Shown here: positions 33,997-43,696 of the stretch, piece after piece
How positions within the stretch are numbered: the first letter of the stretch is position 1
Layout of the letters: each line of letters opens with the position of its first letter
DNA from: Cognataquiflexum aquatile
Lineage (GTDB): Bacteria > Bacteroidota > Bacteroidia > Cytophagales > Cyclobacteriaceae
NCBI RefSeq assembly: GCF_003316845.1
Contig: NZ_QMIK01000001.1
Span: forward strand, 992,001 to 1,056,000
Direction of reading: 5' to 3'
Length of the DNA: 64,000 nucleotides
The notes under the pieces: model-generated
Database searches by the model: none
Told to the model about the DNA's origin: nothing
What the model saw: only the letters and a program-made list of their open reading frames with translations
Made by a program: the position numbers and the translations under genes

Positions 33997-34035
33997 GGGA
34001 TGAAGGATCAAAAACTTCATCCCTTATTCTATTTC
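33997..34035 (+). terminator. Intrinsic terminator after the thiolase
   Basis: GGGATGAAG (33997-34005) pairs with CTTCATCCC (34015-34023), followed by a T-rich tract. It argues that the next gene starts at 34071 rather than at the upstream in-frame ATG at 33990. Confidence 0.75.
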
Positions 34036-34070
34036 AATTTTTTCATAAATCACCTAGCCTTAAATTTCTG

Positions 34071-35216
34071 ATGAATTCACCCTTCCCTTTCTCAAAAAAC
34101 GTTCAAAACCCTTCAACCTTGGTAAAAATTGCCATTTTCCTAACCTTCTTTCTGGGGATTTTCGGGTATGGGTTTTCACAGGAACAGGTAAAAGTCTACT
34201 ATGATGAAGAAAAAAAGCTGCTGAAAGAGGAATACTTTACCGTCAACGGGGTACCACAAGGGGAATTCAAACTCTATCTCGCCAGCGGTGAACTGGCGCA
34301 GACGGGCCAACTTAAAGATGGGAAGAAAGAGGGATTGTTTATTGATTGGTATCCCGAAACCGGAGATACGCTGCGCAAAGTGAATTATATCAACAATCAA
34401 AAACAGGGGAAATCCATCAATTACTTTCCTTCAGGAAAAGTTTCGCAGGAATTGTCCTATGTTGACAATAAAATCGAGGGCGAAATCATTTCCTATTTTG
34501 AATCAGGCGGAGTAAAACAAAAATCTTTTTTCAAAAATGACAAGCCCAACGATTGGACTTTGGTGTACAGTGAAGAAATGGCCAATTCCATTATAGAAAA
34601 GATCTTTTTCAATGATGGGGTGATAGAGGTCCGGGAGAATTTTTTTGAAGATCAAATCACCAACAGGTCTGCTTATAAAGACGGGAAATTAAACGGTCCC
34701 CAATTCACCTATTATCCAGGAGAGAAAATTTCCTCCCAGATAAATTATAAAGATGGTGTTCAGGAAGGTGAGGCAACTTTTTACTTTGAAAACGGTCAGA
34801 TTGCCAAACAAGGAAGCTACAAAAAAGGGATTCCTGTCGGTACATTCAAAAGTTTTTATGAAAGTGGAAAAACAGAAAAAACAGTCAGCTATAAAAACGG
34901 AAACATCAACGGAAAAGCCATCAGTTACTTTGAAAATGGGGAAACTTCCGAGATTACCAACTTCAATTCCTATGGACAAATTGTCCAAATTCTAGGATTC
35001 TATGAAAACGGCCAAAAGGAACGGATCATCAATTTCAGAAATGGACTGGAAGAAGGAGAAGTACTCATTTACCATTCCAATGGAAAGCTAAAAGAATCCA
35101 TTTTCTACAGGTTAGGCAAACCACACGGGATACAAAAGGTATTTGATGAAAACGGAAATCTGATTTCAGAGCGGGTTTTCAAAGAAGGCAAGCCTGTGGA
35201 ACCCACCGAAAAATAA
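34071..35216 (+). CDS. Exported MORN-repeat protein (YwqK-like)
   Basis: 381 residues. A signal peptide (FLTFFLGIFGYGFSQ) is followed by about a dozen copies of the MORN variant pattern G.....Y...G......Y..G (e.g. LNGPQFTYYPGEKISSQINY). Proteins annotated as YwqK-family antitoxins share this repeat, but this exported, stand-alone version need not be an antitoxin. The role is unknown, possibly cell-envelope scaffolding. The chosen start fits the signal peptide and the preceding terminator. Confidence 0.8.
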   Translation: MNSPFPFSKNVQNPSTLVKIAIFLTFFLGIFGYGFSQEQVKVYYDEEKKLLKEEYFTVNGVPQGEFKLYLASGELAQTGQLKDGKKEGLFIDWYPETGDTLRKVNYINNQKQGKSINYFPSGKVSQELSYVDNKIEGEIISYFESGGVKQKSFFKNDKPNDWTLVYSEEMANSIIEKIFFNDGVIEVRENFFEDQITNRSAYKDGKLNGPQFTYYPGEKISSQINYKDGVQEGEATFYFENGQIAKQGSYKKGIPVGTFKSFYESGKTEKTVSYKNGNINGKAISYFENGETSEITNFNSYGQIVQILGFYENGQKERIINFRNGLEEGEVLIYHSNGKLKESIFYRLGKPHGIQKVFDENGNLISERVFKEGKPVEPTEK

Positions 35217-35273
35217 AAAGGGGAAAAGATGATAATTAATCAGGGGCAAATCCCCATTAAACCCATCTTTTTC

Positions 35274-35281
35274 TAATTTTG
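35274..35281 (+). promoter_or_regulatory. -7 promoter box of purC
   Basis: TAATTTTG, an exact TAnnTTTG, 17 bases upstream of the purC start. This gives a very short leader, which is common in Bacteroidota. No clear -33 box. Confidence 0.45.
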
Positions 35282-35298
35282 CAGAATAGACAAAAAAA

Positions 35299-36234
35299 AT
35301 GGAAGCAGGTATTAAAGAAACCCATTTCAATTTCCCCGAACAAGTGGGATTCTACAAGGGAAAAGTTAGAGATGTATATATTTTTGAAGACCAATTGGCG
35401 GTGGTGGCCACTGACAGGATTTCTGCTTTTGATGTCGTTTTGCCAAAACCCATCCCTTTCAAAGGGCAGGTTTTGAATCAGATTGCAGCCCGTTTTCTGA
35501 AAGCTACGGCAGATTTGGTTCCCAATTGGGTGACTTCCACGCCACATCCTTATGTGACGATCGGAAAAAAATGCGAGCCTTTCAAAGTGGAAATGGTCAT
35601 AAGAGGATATCTCGCCGGACATGCAGCAAGGGAATATAAAGCCGGTAAAAGAAGTATCTGTGGCGTCTCCCTTCCTGAAGGTTTGAAAGAAAACGACAAA
35701 CTTCCCTCTCCTATCATCACCCCTACCACCAAAGCATCAGAAGGTCATGATGAGGATATTTCCAAAGAAGCAATCCTTGCACAGGGGATTGTAAGCCGTG
35801 AAGATTACGAAGTGTTGGAAAAATACACCCATGCCCTCTATGCAAAAGGAAGTGAAATGGCTAAGGAAATGGGATTGATCTTGGTGGATACCAAGTATGA
35901 GTTTGGAAAATACGGAGACCAGATCCTTCTGATAGATGAAATCCATACTCCCGATTCTTCAAGGTATTTCTATGCGGACAAGTATGACGAATACCAAAAA
36001 GCAGGCTTGGCCCAAAAACAATTATCCAAGGAATTTGTAAGGCAGTGGCTGATAGCCAATGGTTTTCAGGGCAAAGAAGGTCAATCGGTACCGGAAATGA
36101 AGGATGAATTCATCTCGGAAATTTCAAATAGGTACATCGAACTCTATGAAAATATTATCGGCGAGCCATTTGTAAAATCTGCATATACAGATTTGGAAGG
36201 AAGTATAGAAAAAGCCATATTGGAAAATATTTAA
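35299..36234 (+). CDS. purC: Phosphoribosylaminoimidazole-succinocarboxamide synthase
   Basis: 311 residues, the longer class of SAICAR synthetase found in Bacteroidota. It joins aspartate to CAIR with ATP in step eight of purine synthesis. Conserved segments are GKVRDVY (20-26), RISAFDV (40-46) and VRGY-like [21 protein letters not shown] and DTKYEFG. It is separated from the MORN gene by about 80 bases with its own -7 box. Confidence 0.95.
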   Translation: MEAGIKETHFNFPEQVGFYKGKVRDVYIFEDQLAVVATDRISAFDVVLPKPIPFKGQVLNQIAARFLKATADLVPNWVTSTPHPYVTIGKKCEPFKVEMVIRGYLAGHAAREYKAGKRSICGVSLPEGLKENDKLPSPIITPTTKASEGHDEDISKEAILAQGIVSREDYEVLEKYTHALYAKGSEMAKEMGLILVDTKYEFGKYGDQILLIDEIHTPDSSRYFYADKYDEYQKAGLAQKQLSKEFVRQWLIANGFQGKEGQSVPEMKDEFISEISNRYIELYENIIGEPFVKSAYTDLEGSIEKAILENI

Positions 36235-36238
36235 TATG

Positions 36239-36291
36239 ATTATCCGCTACTGTTGCCATTAGCTAAAATTAATGTAAAAGTTGCGGATAAT
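36239..36291. repeat. 9-bp inverted repeat after purC
   Basis: ATTATCCGC (36239-36247) and GCGGATAAT (36283-36291) are exact inverse copies separated by 35 bases. The element starts five bases after the purC stop. Without a T run it is not a standard terminator; a regulator site or RNA structure is possible. Confidence 0.6.
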
Positions 36292-36292
36292 T

Positions 36293-36323
36293 CAGTCCAC
36301 AGACCACGGTCGATAGTCCATAG
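36293..36323. repeat. Dispersed GGACC/TGGAC element, copy 3 (inverse)
   Basis: CAGTCCACAGACCACGGTC plus GATAGTCCATAG; inverse complement of the pattern at 26154-26181 and 63221-63240. It directly adjoins the inverted repeat after purC. Confidence 0.5.
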
Positions 36324-36442
36324 CCAGTGCAATTGCCCTCCAATCTGATTTTCATATAGTTAGTGACAATAAAGAGTTAATACACAATAATTTATTTAAA
36401 AGACCGCCCTTTTTTGAGGGGCAATATTCAAAAACAATTGCT

Positions 36443-36823
36443 ATGAAGTATTCAGTAGATAAAAAAGAACAGTATGTAATTTTCACCCCTTTGGAAGAGA
36501 AGCTTGATTCAGCCCTTTCTCCAAAACTCAAGTCAGAACTTCTGACCGTACAGGCGGAAGGCTATAACAATTTGGTTATTGATATGAGTAGTGTGAAATA
36601 TGCTGATTCAAGCGGATTAAGTGCGCTTTTGGTAGGCAACAGGGAGTTTGGCCGCAACGGTGGGATTTTCATCATCGCTTCACCTCAAGACCATGTCATG
36701 AAATTGATTAAACTTTCCATGCTCGATAAGGTTTTTATCATTGTGGACACTATCGAAGAAGCTGCTGAAGCTATCTTTATCCATGAAATAGAAGGTAAAG
36801 AACAAGAAGAAGAGGAAGATTAA
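36443..36823 (+). CDS. STAS-domain anti-sigma factor antagonist
   Basis: 126 residues, a single STAS domain like SpoIIAA/RsbV. The conserved phosphorylatable Ser lies in VKYADSSGLSALLVG (about 51-65). Such proteins bind anti-sigma kinases and switch stress sigma factors. The C-terminus ends in an acidic tail (GKEQEEEED). It precedes RNase Z by two bases, so they are cotranscribed. Confidence 0.85.
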   Translation: MKYSVDKKEQYVIFTPLEEKLDSALSPKLKSELLTVQAEGYNNLVIDMSSVKYADSSGLSALLVGNREFGRNGGIFIIASPQDHVMKLIKLSMLDKVFIIVDTIEEAAEAIFIHEIEGKEQEEEED

Positions 36824-36825
36824 TT

Positions 36826-37740
36826 TTGGAATTTGAAGTCACCATCCTAGGATCCAACTCCGCCATTCCTGCCCACGGAAGAAACCAGACATCCCAACTG
36901 GTATCCGTGGGCAATTCTTTTTTATTGATCGATTGTGGGGAAGGAACTCAGATTCAGCTCCGCAAATTCAAGCTAAAATTTGGAAGAATAGATTTTATCC
37001 TTATTTCCCACCTCCACGGAGACCATTTTTATGGCCTGATGGGATTGATCTCAAGCTTCCATTTGGTAAAAAGGGAGCGCCTTTTGACCATCTTTGGACC
37101 AAGTGGACTCGATGAAATCATCACCACGCAACTCAAATACACCAATACCAAACTGAGCTTTCCCTTACGTTTTGTGCCTACACAAGCGGAAGGAAAAAAC
37201 CTGATTTTGGAAGAACCCATGTTCAGGGTATTTACTTTTCCTTTGCAACATAGAATTCCGTGTACCGGTTTTTTGATAGAAGAAAAGCCCGGCTTGCGAA
37301 ACATGGTCAAAGAAAAATTGGTGAAAACAAAAATGCCTGTTGAGGCCATTGTCTCACTGCGTGAAGGAAAAGATGTGGTCGACCCCGATGGCAAAGTCCT
37401 ATACCGCGTTGAAGAATATACTTATCCCCCAAAACAATCAAAAAAATACGGTTATTGTTCCGATACTGTCTTTGACCCGACTTTAGTCAACTTTATCAAT
37501 GGGGTCGATTTGCTGTACCACGAGGCCACTTTCGGAGACGATGAAACTGAAAGGGCTGGTACTACTTTTCATAGTACTTCCAGACAGGCTGGAATTATCG
37601 CCATGAAAGCCAATGTGGGTAAATTACTCCTTGGACATTACTCCTCCCGGTACAAAGACCTCACCCCGATCTTAGACCAAGCCAAGGAAGTCTTTGAAAA
37701 CACTTACCTCAGCGAAGAAGGGGTCACTTACTCGATTTAA
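36826..37740 (+). CDS. rnz: Ribonuclease Z
   Basis: 304 residues, usual length. It trims tRNA 3' ends. The metallo-beta-lactamase HxHxDH motif is SHLHGDHFYG (near 63-72), with further metal ligands in HRIPCTGFL, YCSDT and HSTSRQAG. The start is a TTG two bases after the STAS stop; its product begins LEFEVTILGSNSAIPAHGRN, which matches the normal beginning of the family, so this start is preferred. Confidence 0.93.
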   Translation: MEFEVTILGSNSAIPAHGRNQTSQLVSVGNSFLLIDCGEGTQIQLRKFKLKFGRIDFILISHLHGDHFYGLMGLISSFHLVKRERLLTIFGPSGLDEIITTQLKYTNTKLSFPLRFVPTQAEGKNLILEEPMFRVFTFPLQHRIPCTGFLIEEKPGLRNMVKEKLVKTKMPVEAIVSLREGKDVVDPDGKVLYRVEEYTYPPKQSKKYGYCSDTVFDPTLVNFINGVDLLYHEATFGDDETERAGTTFHSTSRQAGIIAMKANVGKLLLGHYSSRYKDLTPILDQAKEVFENTYLSEEGVTYSI

Positions 37741-37772
37741 TCATTTCAGCTCCATAAATTCACCACAACACT

Positions 37773-38579
37773 ATGGGAACCGCAATTGAACAGAAAACTT
37801 TTCAATCAAAAAAAACCAACCTGTTCATCATCCTGAGCGGTTTATTTCTTACCAATGCCATTTTAGCCGAAATCATAGGCGTCAAAATTTTCTCCGGAGA
37901 AATGACCTTGGGAATCGAGCCGGCGGGATGGAAAATCTTCGGAGACTATATCCTTGACTTCAACCTGACAGCAGGAGCGGTCATCTGGCCTGTGGTTTTC
38001 ATCACGACCGATATCATCAATGAATATTTTGGCAAAAAAGGAGTCAGGAAAATCAGCTTCATTACCGCATTTTTTATAGCCTATATTTTCTTGGTGATAT
38101 CCGTAGTCACGGTTCTTCCTCCTGCAGCATTTTGGCTGGAAGTCAACACTCCCGATGCGGAAGGCAATCCCTTCAATATCAACAATGCCTTCAATATGAT
38201 CTTCAGACAAGGTTTGGGAATTATCATTGGATCCTTGACAGCTTTTCTATTGGGTCAGTTGATAGATGTGTACGTTTTCCAAAAGCTGCGAAAAATAACT
38301 GGCTCTAAAATGATTTGGCTGAGGGCGACAGGTTCTACCTTGGTATCGCAACTGATTGATTCCTTTGTGGTTTTGGGAATCGCTTTTTATGTTTTCGGTA
38401 ACTGGAGCTGGGCACAGGTAGCCTCAGTGGCCATCATCAATTATGTTTATAAATTCAGCGTGGCCATCCTGCTTACTCCCCTACTCTATTTGGGCCATTA
38501 TTTGATCGACCGGTATCTGGGAAAAGATGTTGCTGAAAAAATGACCCAAGAAGCTTCTTCAGATACTTCGTTTTTGTAA
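37773..38579 (+). CDS. Queuosine precursor transporter (YhhQ-like)
   Basis: 268 residues, about six membrane helices. N-terminal LFIILSGLFLTNAILAEIIG and TTDIINEYFGKKGVRK are the conserved segments of the QPT family, which imports preQ0/preQ1 or queuine for tRNA modification. It starts 32 bases after rnz; both act on tRNA, so a common tRNA-related transcript is plausible. No queuosine riboswitch is seen in the short gap. Confidence 0.88.
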   Translation: MGTAIEQKTFQSKKTNLFIILSGLFLTNAILAEIIGVKIFSGEMTLGIEPAGWKIFGDYILDFNLTAGAVIWPVVFITTDIINEYFGKKGVRKISFITAFFIAYIFLVISVVTVLPPAAFWLEVNTPDAEGNPFNINNAFNMIFRQGLGIIIGSLTAFLLGQLIDVYVFQKLRKITGSKMIWLRATGSTLVSQLIDSFVVLGIAFYVFGNWSWAQVASVAIINYVYKFSVAILLTPLLYLGHYLIDRYLGKDVAEKMTQEASSDTSFL

Positions 38580-38746
38580 TTCTTTCAAAATTTACCGAAC
38601 CCATTCCCCTGTTTTTCCCCTTAGAAAAAGATTCTTTGGATAAATTTTCAGGTGATTTCAATGGCGTTGATTTATTTTTTGCATTTGATTGATTATATTC
38701 CGCAAAAGTATGTATACGTAGTACATTTTTATTTATTGCTGGATAA

Positions 38747-41700
38747 ATGATTTCCTTTAAAAAGCTCTTCGCCCTCGTTTATCTAGCCTTGTTTTTTCTG
38801 GTCAGTGGCGTAAGTGCGATGCTGGTACTTTCGGGTGGATTGGATTTTATCTACCCAAAAAGCACGGCCTCCAAAAGTTCTTTTGCGGAGCCTGTGGCAG
38901 ATTTTACTTTTGTTCAAAACGATCTCTGCGCTTCTTCCCCTGTTCAATTTACCAACCTTTCCACAGGTTCTTCATTGACTTACCTCTGGAAATTTGGTGA
39001 TGGTCAAAGCTCTACATTGGAATCCCCCGAACATCTTTTTGAGAAAGCGGTGGGAAATGGAACCCAATCATTCGTGGTTGAACTCACAGTGACCGATTCT
39101 TTGGGTGTCACCGACACAAAAACCGAAACCATTACATTCAATCAGGTTCCCTCAACCAACGTTGTCAGCGACCGGTTTGATTCTGATTTTGACAGCTTGC
39201 CGTTTTTTATTGTTTGTGACAATGAACAATCCTCCTTTACTTTTTTCAACAATTCTTCGACCAAGGCAACAAATGTATCCTATACCATCGAATGGGGGGA
39301 TGGAACAGCTCCATTTGAGGCAGAAGAATGGGACGAAGTGTCACATGATTATCCGATAGGCGTATTCTACCTAGACTACACAGTTGTGGGCAACAACGGA
39401 TGCTCCGTCACCAAAAGAATCGGGGTTTTTATTGGATCCAACCCTGCCGTTGGTTTTGGAAATCCCGGCAATACCAACATCTGTTCGGGAGAGGCATTGA
39501 CTTTCCCTATCACCGGCACGGAAAACAATCCGGAAGGTACTGTATATACAGTAACCTTTTCCGATGGATCTCCTTCACAGATCTTCAACCATCCTCCTCC
39601 TCCATCCGTCAGCCATATTTTTACGGAAACATCCTGTGGGAAATCAGGAGGTCAGGGTTTCCCGAATTCTTTTTCTGCTACCATTTTGGCAGAAAATCCC
39701 TGCTCAAAATCGTCCGCCCAAGTGGTCCCCATCTATGTGACAGAAAAACCCGAACCCATTATTGGTATCACGGATTCGGTGTTTTGTGAAAACACTTTCT
39801 TTAAAATTGAAAACCTGACCCTCTATGGAAATGAAGCGAGCAATAGCGGGCAATGTACCAACATCGGCAAATTTGTTTGGGAAATAAGCCCTTCTACCGG
39901 TTGGGAACTAAGCCCGGGAAATACCTTGGGCACCTTGACCAATCCCAATGTTCCAAATTCCTGGTTAAATGGATCGATGGTGTTGACGCCAAAGTTTACC
40001 GAACCGGGAATCTATACCATCAAGTTGATTTCCGGCAACCGCTGCGGGATAGAAGAAACCACAAGGACGATTTGTATCATTCCGGAACCCGTTCCTTCCT
40101 TTGAGTTAGATAAATTGGAAGGATGTGGTCCGATTCAGGTACAAACCACCAACACATCGAATATTCTTGGTTCATGTGTGGCACCTGAAAATTACTTGAA
40201 TTGGTCTGTAGCCTTTCAGGGAGGTGAATGCAATAACGTCGGAGCATGGGGGTTTGCAGAGGGAAGTACAGCAAATTCCATCAATCCAGTATTCAATTTT
40301 TCAGGCCCAGGCAATTACCTGATCACCCAGACACTGACGACCAATTGCGGGGTATTTACCGCTTCAGAAGTGATTTCAGTCGCTGCCCCTCCTGTCGTAT
40401 CTATCGCCAATGTCCCTGATGCCTGCGGTGAACTGATCCTTAACCCTATTGCAGATGTCAAATTTTGTGGCTCAGAAGCTACAGTTTTCAATTGGACATT
40501 TGAAGGAGGTATTCCTGCCACTGCCAATACTTTGGATCCGGGAACAATAACTTATGATACACCGGGAGTAAAAATCATCACCTTAGAAGTCACCAATTCC
40601 TGCGGAACGGTTCAGCAATCGATCCAATTTGACCTTAATCCTTTACCGACTGTGGATGCCGGAGAGGATAGGGAAATCTGTAAAGGGGAAAGCATACCAT
40701 TGAATGTTGAGGCCGGTCCGGAGGGAACCTATTCGTATACATGGACGGCAGATCCTGTAGGACCTATCCAAAATGCAAATACAAAAAACCCCATCATCAA
40801 ACCTGACCAAACTACAAATTATACGGTTACAGTCAGAAATACAGAAACAGGTTGTGTAGAATCGGATGAAATTCTCGTTACCGTCATCCCGGCACCGGTG
40901 ATTGGATTTTCCATTCCCGACCAGGAAATCTGTTCAGGAGAAACCTCCCTTCCGGTAACGGTCTTTTCTGATCCTTTGGGCTTTGACGTCGAATGGACCG
41001 CTGGGTCCAATGGCGTCGGAGGTGTCATAGCAAGCGGGCTAAACGAGATTCCCTCCCAGACTCTAACCAATACCACAAACGCCCCGATTGAGGTGGTTTT
41101 CCTTTCAAAAATCGTCGCGGAAGACCTCGGCGCTTGTGAAGAAGTGATCCTTGCCTACAAAATCAAAGTCAATCCTGAGCCCGTTTACCAAGATGAATCT
41201 AAAGAAACGTGTAGTGGATCGGTTTTAAATTTTACCCCCAAAGGATTGATACCGGGGTCAACTTTTACCTGGACAGTAAATCAGGTTCCCGGAATAAACG
41301 GTGCAGCTGATTCATCTCAACCAAGTCCCTCCATCCTGAATACCCTTACCAACACCACCAACGGACCACTCGATCTGGTCTACCAAATCACACCTTTCCT
41401 CGGGGAATGCCCCGGAGATCCATTCTCATTGAAAGTTACAGTACTTCCCTCGGCAGGAATCTCTTTTTCAATTCCTGATCAGGTGCTCTGTACAGGAACA
41501 TCGAGTGAAGAAATTTTGATTTCCAGTGATGTGGCAGCGGCGACTTTCTCGTGGACCGCAATTGCAAATGGCGTACAAGGAGTGACGCTTTCAGGCAGTG
41601 GAAACAAAATTCCGGTCCAAAATCTGACCAATCCGACAGCGAACCCGATAACTGTCGAGTACAGGGTTACCGCATTTACCGGTTCCCAGAATTCATGCTC

Positions 41701-43696
41701 CGGAATCCCTCAGATTTATAAGATCACCGTCAATCCTTCCATCAGCTTGATAGAGGAAGTATCGGATTTTTCTGGATTTGGGATCAGTTGTTTTGGAGCC
41801 AATGACGGAAGGATTTCTATCATTCCGAGAGGAGGAAACGGTAATTTCACTTTCACTTGGACAGGTCCCGGAGGTTTTACCGCAGATACGCAGACGATCG
41901 AAAATCTGATTCCAGGCACCTATGAATTATTGATCGAGGATGAATTTGGATGTAGTATTTTCAGTGAGTATACCCTCACAGAACCGGAAGTATTGCAGGT
42001 ATCACTGGTAGAAAAAACAGATGTCTTCTGTACAGGAGACAATACCGGACGGATCGAAACGGCTTTCTCCGGAGGTGTAGAATCCGAAGCATATCAATTC
42101 AAATGGACCAAAGACGGGCAACCATTCCCTGCCAATCAACCAATTCTCGAGAACATTCTTGCCGGAACCTATGAACTCACTTTGGTAGACAACAACAATT
42201 GCGCGGTATCTACCGGTCCCATCATTATCTCTGAACCTGATGTCAGGCTTCAGTTACAAATCACTAAGGAAGACATCTCCTGCTATGAAGCAAACGATGG
42301 GTCTATCAACCTGAACGTAATTGGAGGCGTGGCCCCTTACAAGATAGATTGGGATTTTGGATCCAATAGCACTTCCTTCGAAAATGTCGGGCCGGGGATT
42401 TATATCGTCACTGTGGCGGATCAAGCGGGATGTATCCTAACCGAATCAGTCACCATAGAAGATGCCCCTGTTTTCAAAATCAATGCAGAAGTCAAACAAA
42501 TCACTTGCTTCGCAAAAAATGATGGAGCCATCACTTTAAATATCGAAGGTGGAAATGAAGGCCTCAATATCAAATGGGACAACGGACAGGAATTGCCAAG
42601 CCTATTTAACCTGAGTCCGGGTACCTACGGGGTTACATTGACCAAATTTGGTATATGTCCCATCAGAAGGGAGTTTACGATTATCCAACCTGATCCTTTG
42701 GTATTGGAACCTACCGTGACGGATGCACTCCTCTGTGAGAACCCTCAGAGCGGAAGCATTCAGGTCAATGTCGCCGGCGGAACACCGCCATTTACTTTCA
42801 GATGGAGCAATGGAAGTACCCAACAGAATTTGACAAACCTTTCTTCGGGTCCCTATTCTTTGGAAGTCCGGGATGCAAATGGCTGTGTGACGCAAGGCAG
42901 TTATATTATCAAAAGGCCTGAGCCGATAGAAGTAGTGACTGTAAGAAATACCAGTACAGTCTGTGAACCAAGGGCAATCAAAGATGAATTCAATTTATCT
43001 GTTACCGGTGGTGTGCCTCCATATACAATCCAATGGTCCGGCGGTGAAGTATCCAACAATGGATTAAAAATGATTACCCAACAACCGGGACTTTACATCC
43101 TCACCATCAGAGACGGTGCCGGTTGCGAATACAGAGAATCCTATGAAGTAGACAATACCAATGTGGTGATAGATGCCACTATCCAATCTTCAGGAATTGA
43201 CCAAAACGGCTCATTCCTCGTCGGTATTCCAATTACTTTCCAAAACAGATCCGTAGGCAATATCATCTCCTACTTCTGGGATTTTGGTGACGGCAACAGC
43301 TCTTCAGAAATCAGCCCCACCCACACCTATCTTAAACCCGGGAAATATACCATCAAGCTACAAGCCATTGATGAATATGGCTGTATTCAGGAAATAGAAA
43401 AGACTATCGAAATCACGGATTACTTCTTGGTGGTACCAAATGTATTTTCACCCAATGGAGACGGCATCAACGATTATTTCTTTCCAAAATTTGTCAATGT
43501 CACCAAACTTGAATTCTGGATACTCAACAAATGGGGCGAAACCATCTTCTACACAGAAGACATCAACTCCCAAGGTTGGGACGGGAAAGTATCCGGGGAT
43601 TTTGCGATGCCAGGCAATTATGTATACAGGCTGAAATATGAAACTGTCGATGGACGTATTGAAACCAAAACGGAGGTCTTCCTCTTGCTGAAATGA
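38747..43696 (+). CDS. SprB-like giant surface protein with T9SS type B sorting domain
   Basis: 1649 residues. An N-terminal signal/anchor (MISFKKLFALVYLALFFLVSGVSA), PKD domains (about 48-125, and near 1480-1560), a long series of Ig-like segments (about 500-1000), SprB-type repeats with GGVAPYKIDWDFGS and SGPYSLEVRDANGC patterns (about 1010-1450), and a type B C-terminal domain starting VVPNVFSPNGDGINDYF. It is exported by the type IX secretion system and anchored at the surface, for gliding or adhesion. Its stop overlaps the start of the PorP/SprF gene, which is the usual partner arrangement. CTD and repeats are clear. Confidence 0.92.
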   Translation: MISFKKLFALVYLALFFLVSGVSAMLVLSGGLDFIYPKSTASKSSFAEPVADFTFVQNDLCASSPVQFTNLSTGSSLTYLWKFGDGQSSTLESPEHLFEKAVGNGTQSFVVELTVTDSLGVTDTKTETITFNQVPSTNVVSDRFDSDFDSLPFFIVCDNEQSSFTFFNNSSTKATNVSYTIEWGDGTAPFEAEEWDEVSHDYPIGVFYLDYTVVGNNGCSVTKRIGVFIGSNPAVGFGNPGNTNICSGEALTFPITGTENNPEGTVYTVTFSDGSPSQIFNHPPPPSVSHIFTETSCGKSGGQGFPNSFSATILAENPCSKSSAQVVPIYVTEKPEPIIGITDSVFCENTFFKIENLTLYGNEASNSGQCTNIGKFVWEISPSTGWELSPGNTLGTLTNPNVPNSWLNGSMVLTPKFTEPGIYTIKLISGNRCGIEETTRTICIIPEPVPSFELDKLEGCGPIQVQTTNTSNILGSCVAPENYLNWSVAFQGGECNNVGAWGFAEGSTANSINPVFNFSGPGNYLITQTLTTNCGVFTASEVISVAAPPVVSIANVPDACGELILNPIADVKFCGSEATVFNWTFEGGIPATANTLDPGTITYDTPGVKIITLEVTNSCGTVQQSIQFDLNPLPTVDAGEDREICKGESIPLNVEAGPEGTYSYTWTADPVGPIQNANTKNPIIKPDQTTNYTVTVRNTETGCVESDEILVTVIPAPVIGFSIPDQEICSGETSLPVTVFSDPLGFDVEWTAGSNGVGGVIASGLNEIPSQTLTNTTNAPIEVVFLSKIVAEDLGACEEVILAYKIKVNPEPVYQDESKETCSGSVLNFTPKGLIPGSTFTWTVNQVPGINGAADSSQPSPSILNTLTNTTNGPLDLVYQITPFLGECPGDPFSLKVTVLPSAGISFSIPDQVLCTGTSSEEILISSDVAAATFSWTAIANGVQGVTLSGSGNKIPVQNLTNPTANPITVEYRVTAFTGSQNSCSGIPQIYKITVNPSISLIEEVSDFSGFGISCFGANDGRISIIPRGGNGNFTFTWTGPGGFTADTQTIENLIPGTYELLIEDEFGCSIFSEYTLTEPEVLQVSLVEKTDVFCTGDNTGRIETAFSGGVESEAYQFKWTKDGQPFPANQPILENILAGTYELTLVDNNNCAVSTGPIIISEPDVRLQLQITKEDISCYEANDGSINLNVIGGVAPYKIDWDFGSNSTSFENVGPGIYIVTVADQAGCILTESVTIEDAPVFKINAEVKQITCFAKNDGAITLNIEGGNEGLNIKWDNGQELPSLFNLSPGTYGVTLTKFGICPIRREFTIIQPDPLVLEPTVTDALLCENPQSGSIQVNVAGGTPPFTFRWSNGSTQQNLTNLSSGPYSLEVRDANGCVTQGSYIIKRPEPIEVVTVRNTSTVCEPRAIKDEFNLSVTGGVPPYTIQWSGGEVSNNGLKMITQQPGLYILTIRDGAGCEYRESYEVDNTNVVIDATIQSSGIDQNGSFLVGIPITFQNRSVGNIISYFWDFGDGNSSSEISPTHTYLKPGKYTIKLQAIDEYGCIQEIEKTIEITDYFLVVPNVFSPNGDGINDYFFPKFVNVTKLEFWILNKWGETIFYTEDINSQGWDGKVSGDFAMPGNYVYRLKYETVDGRIETKTEVFLLLK

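Noticed and set aside
33990-34070. Longer start of the MORN-repeat gene
   Set aside because: The extension reads through the thiolase terminator; the ATG at 34071 gives the signal peptide.
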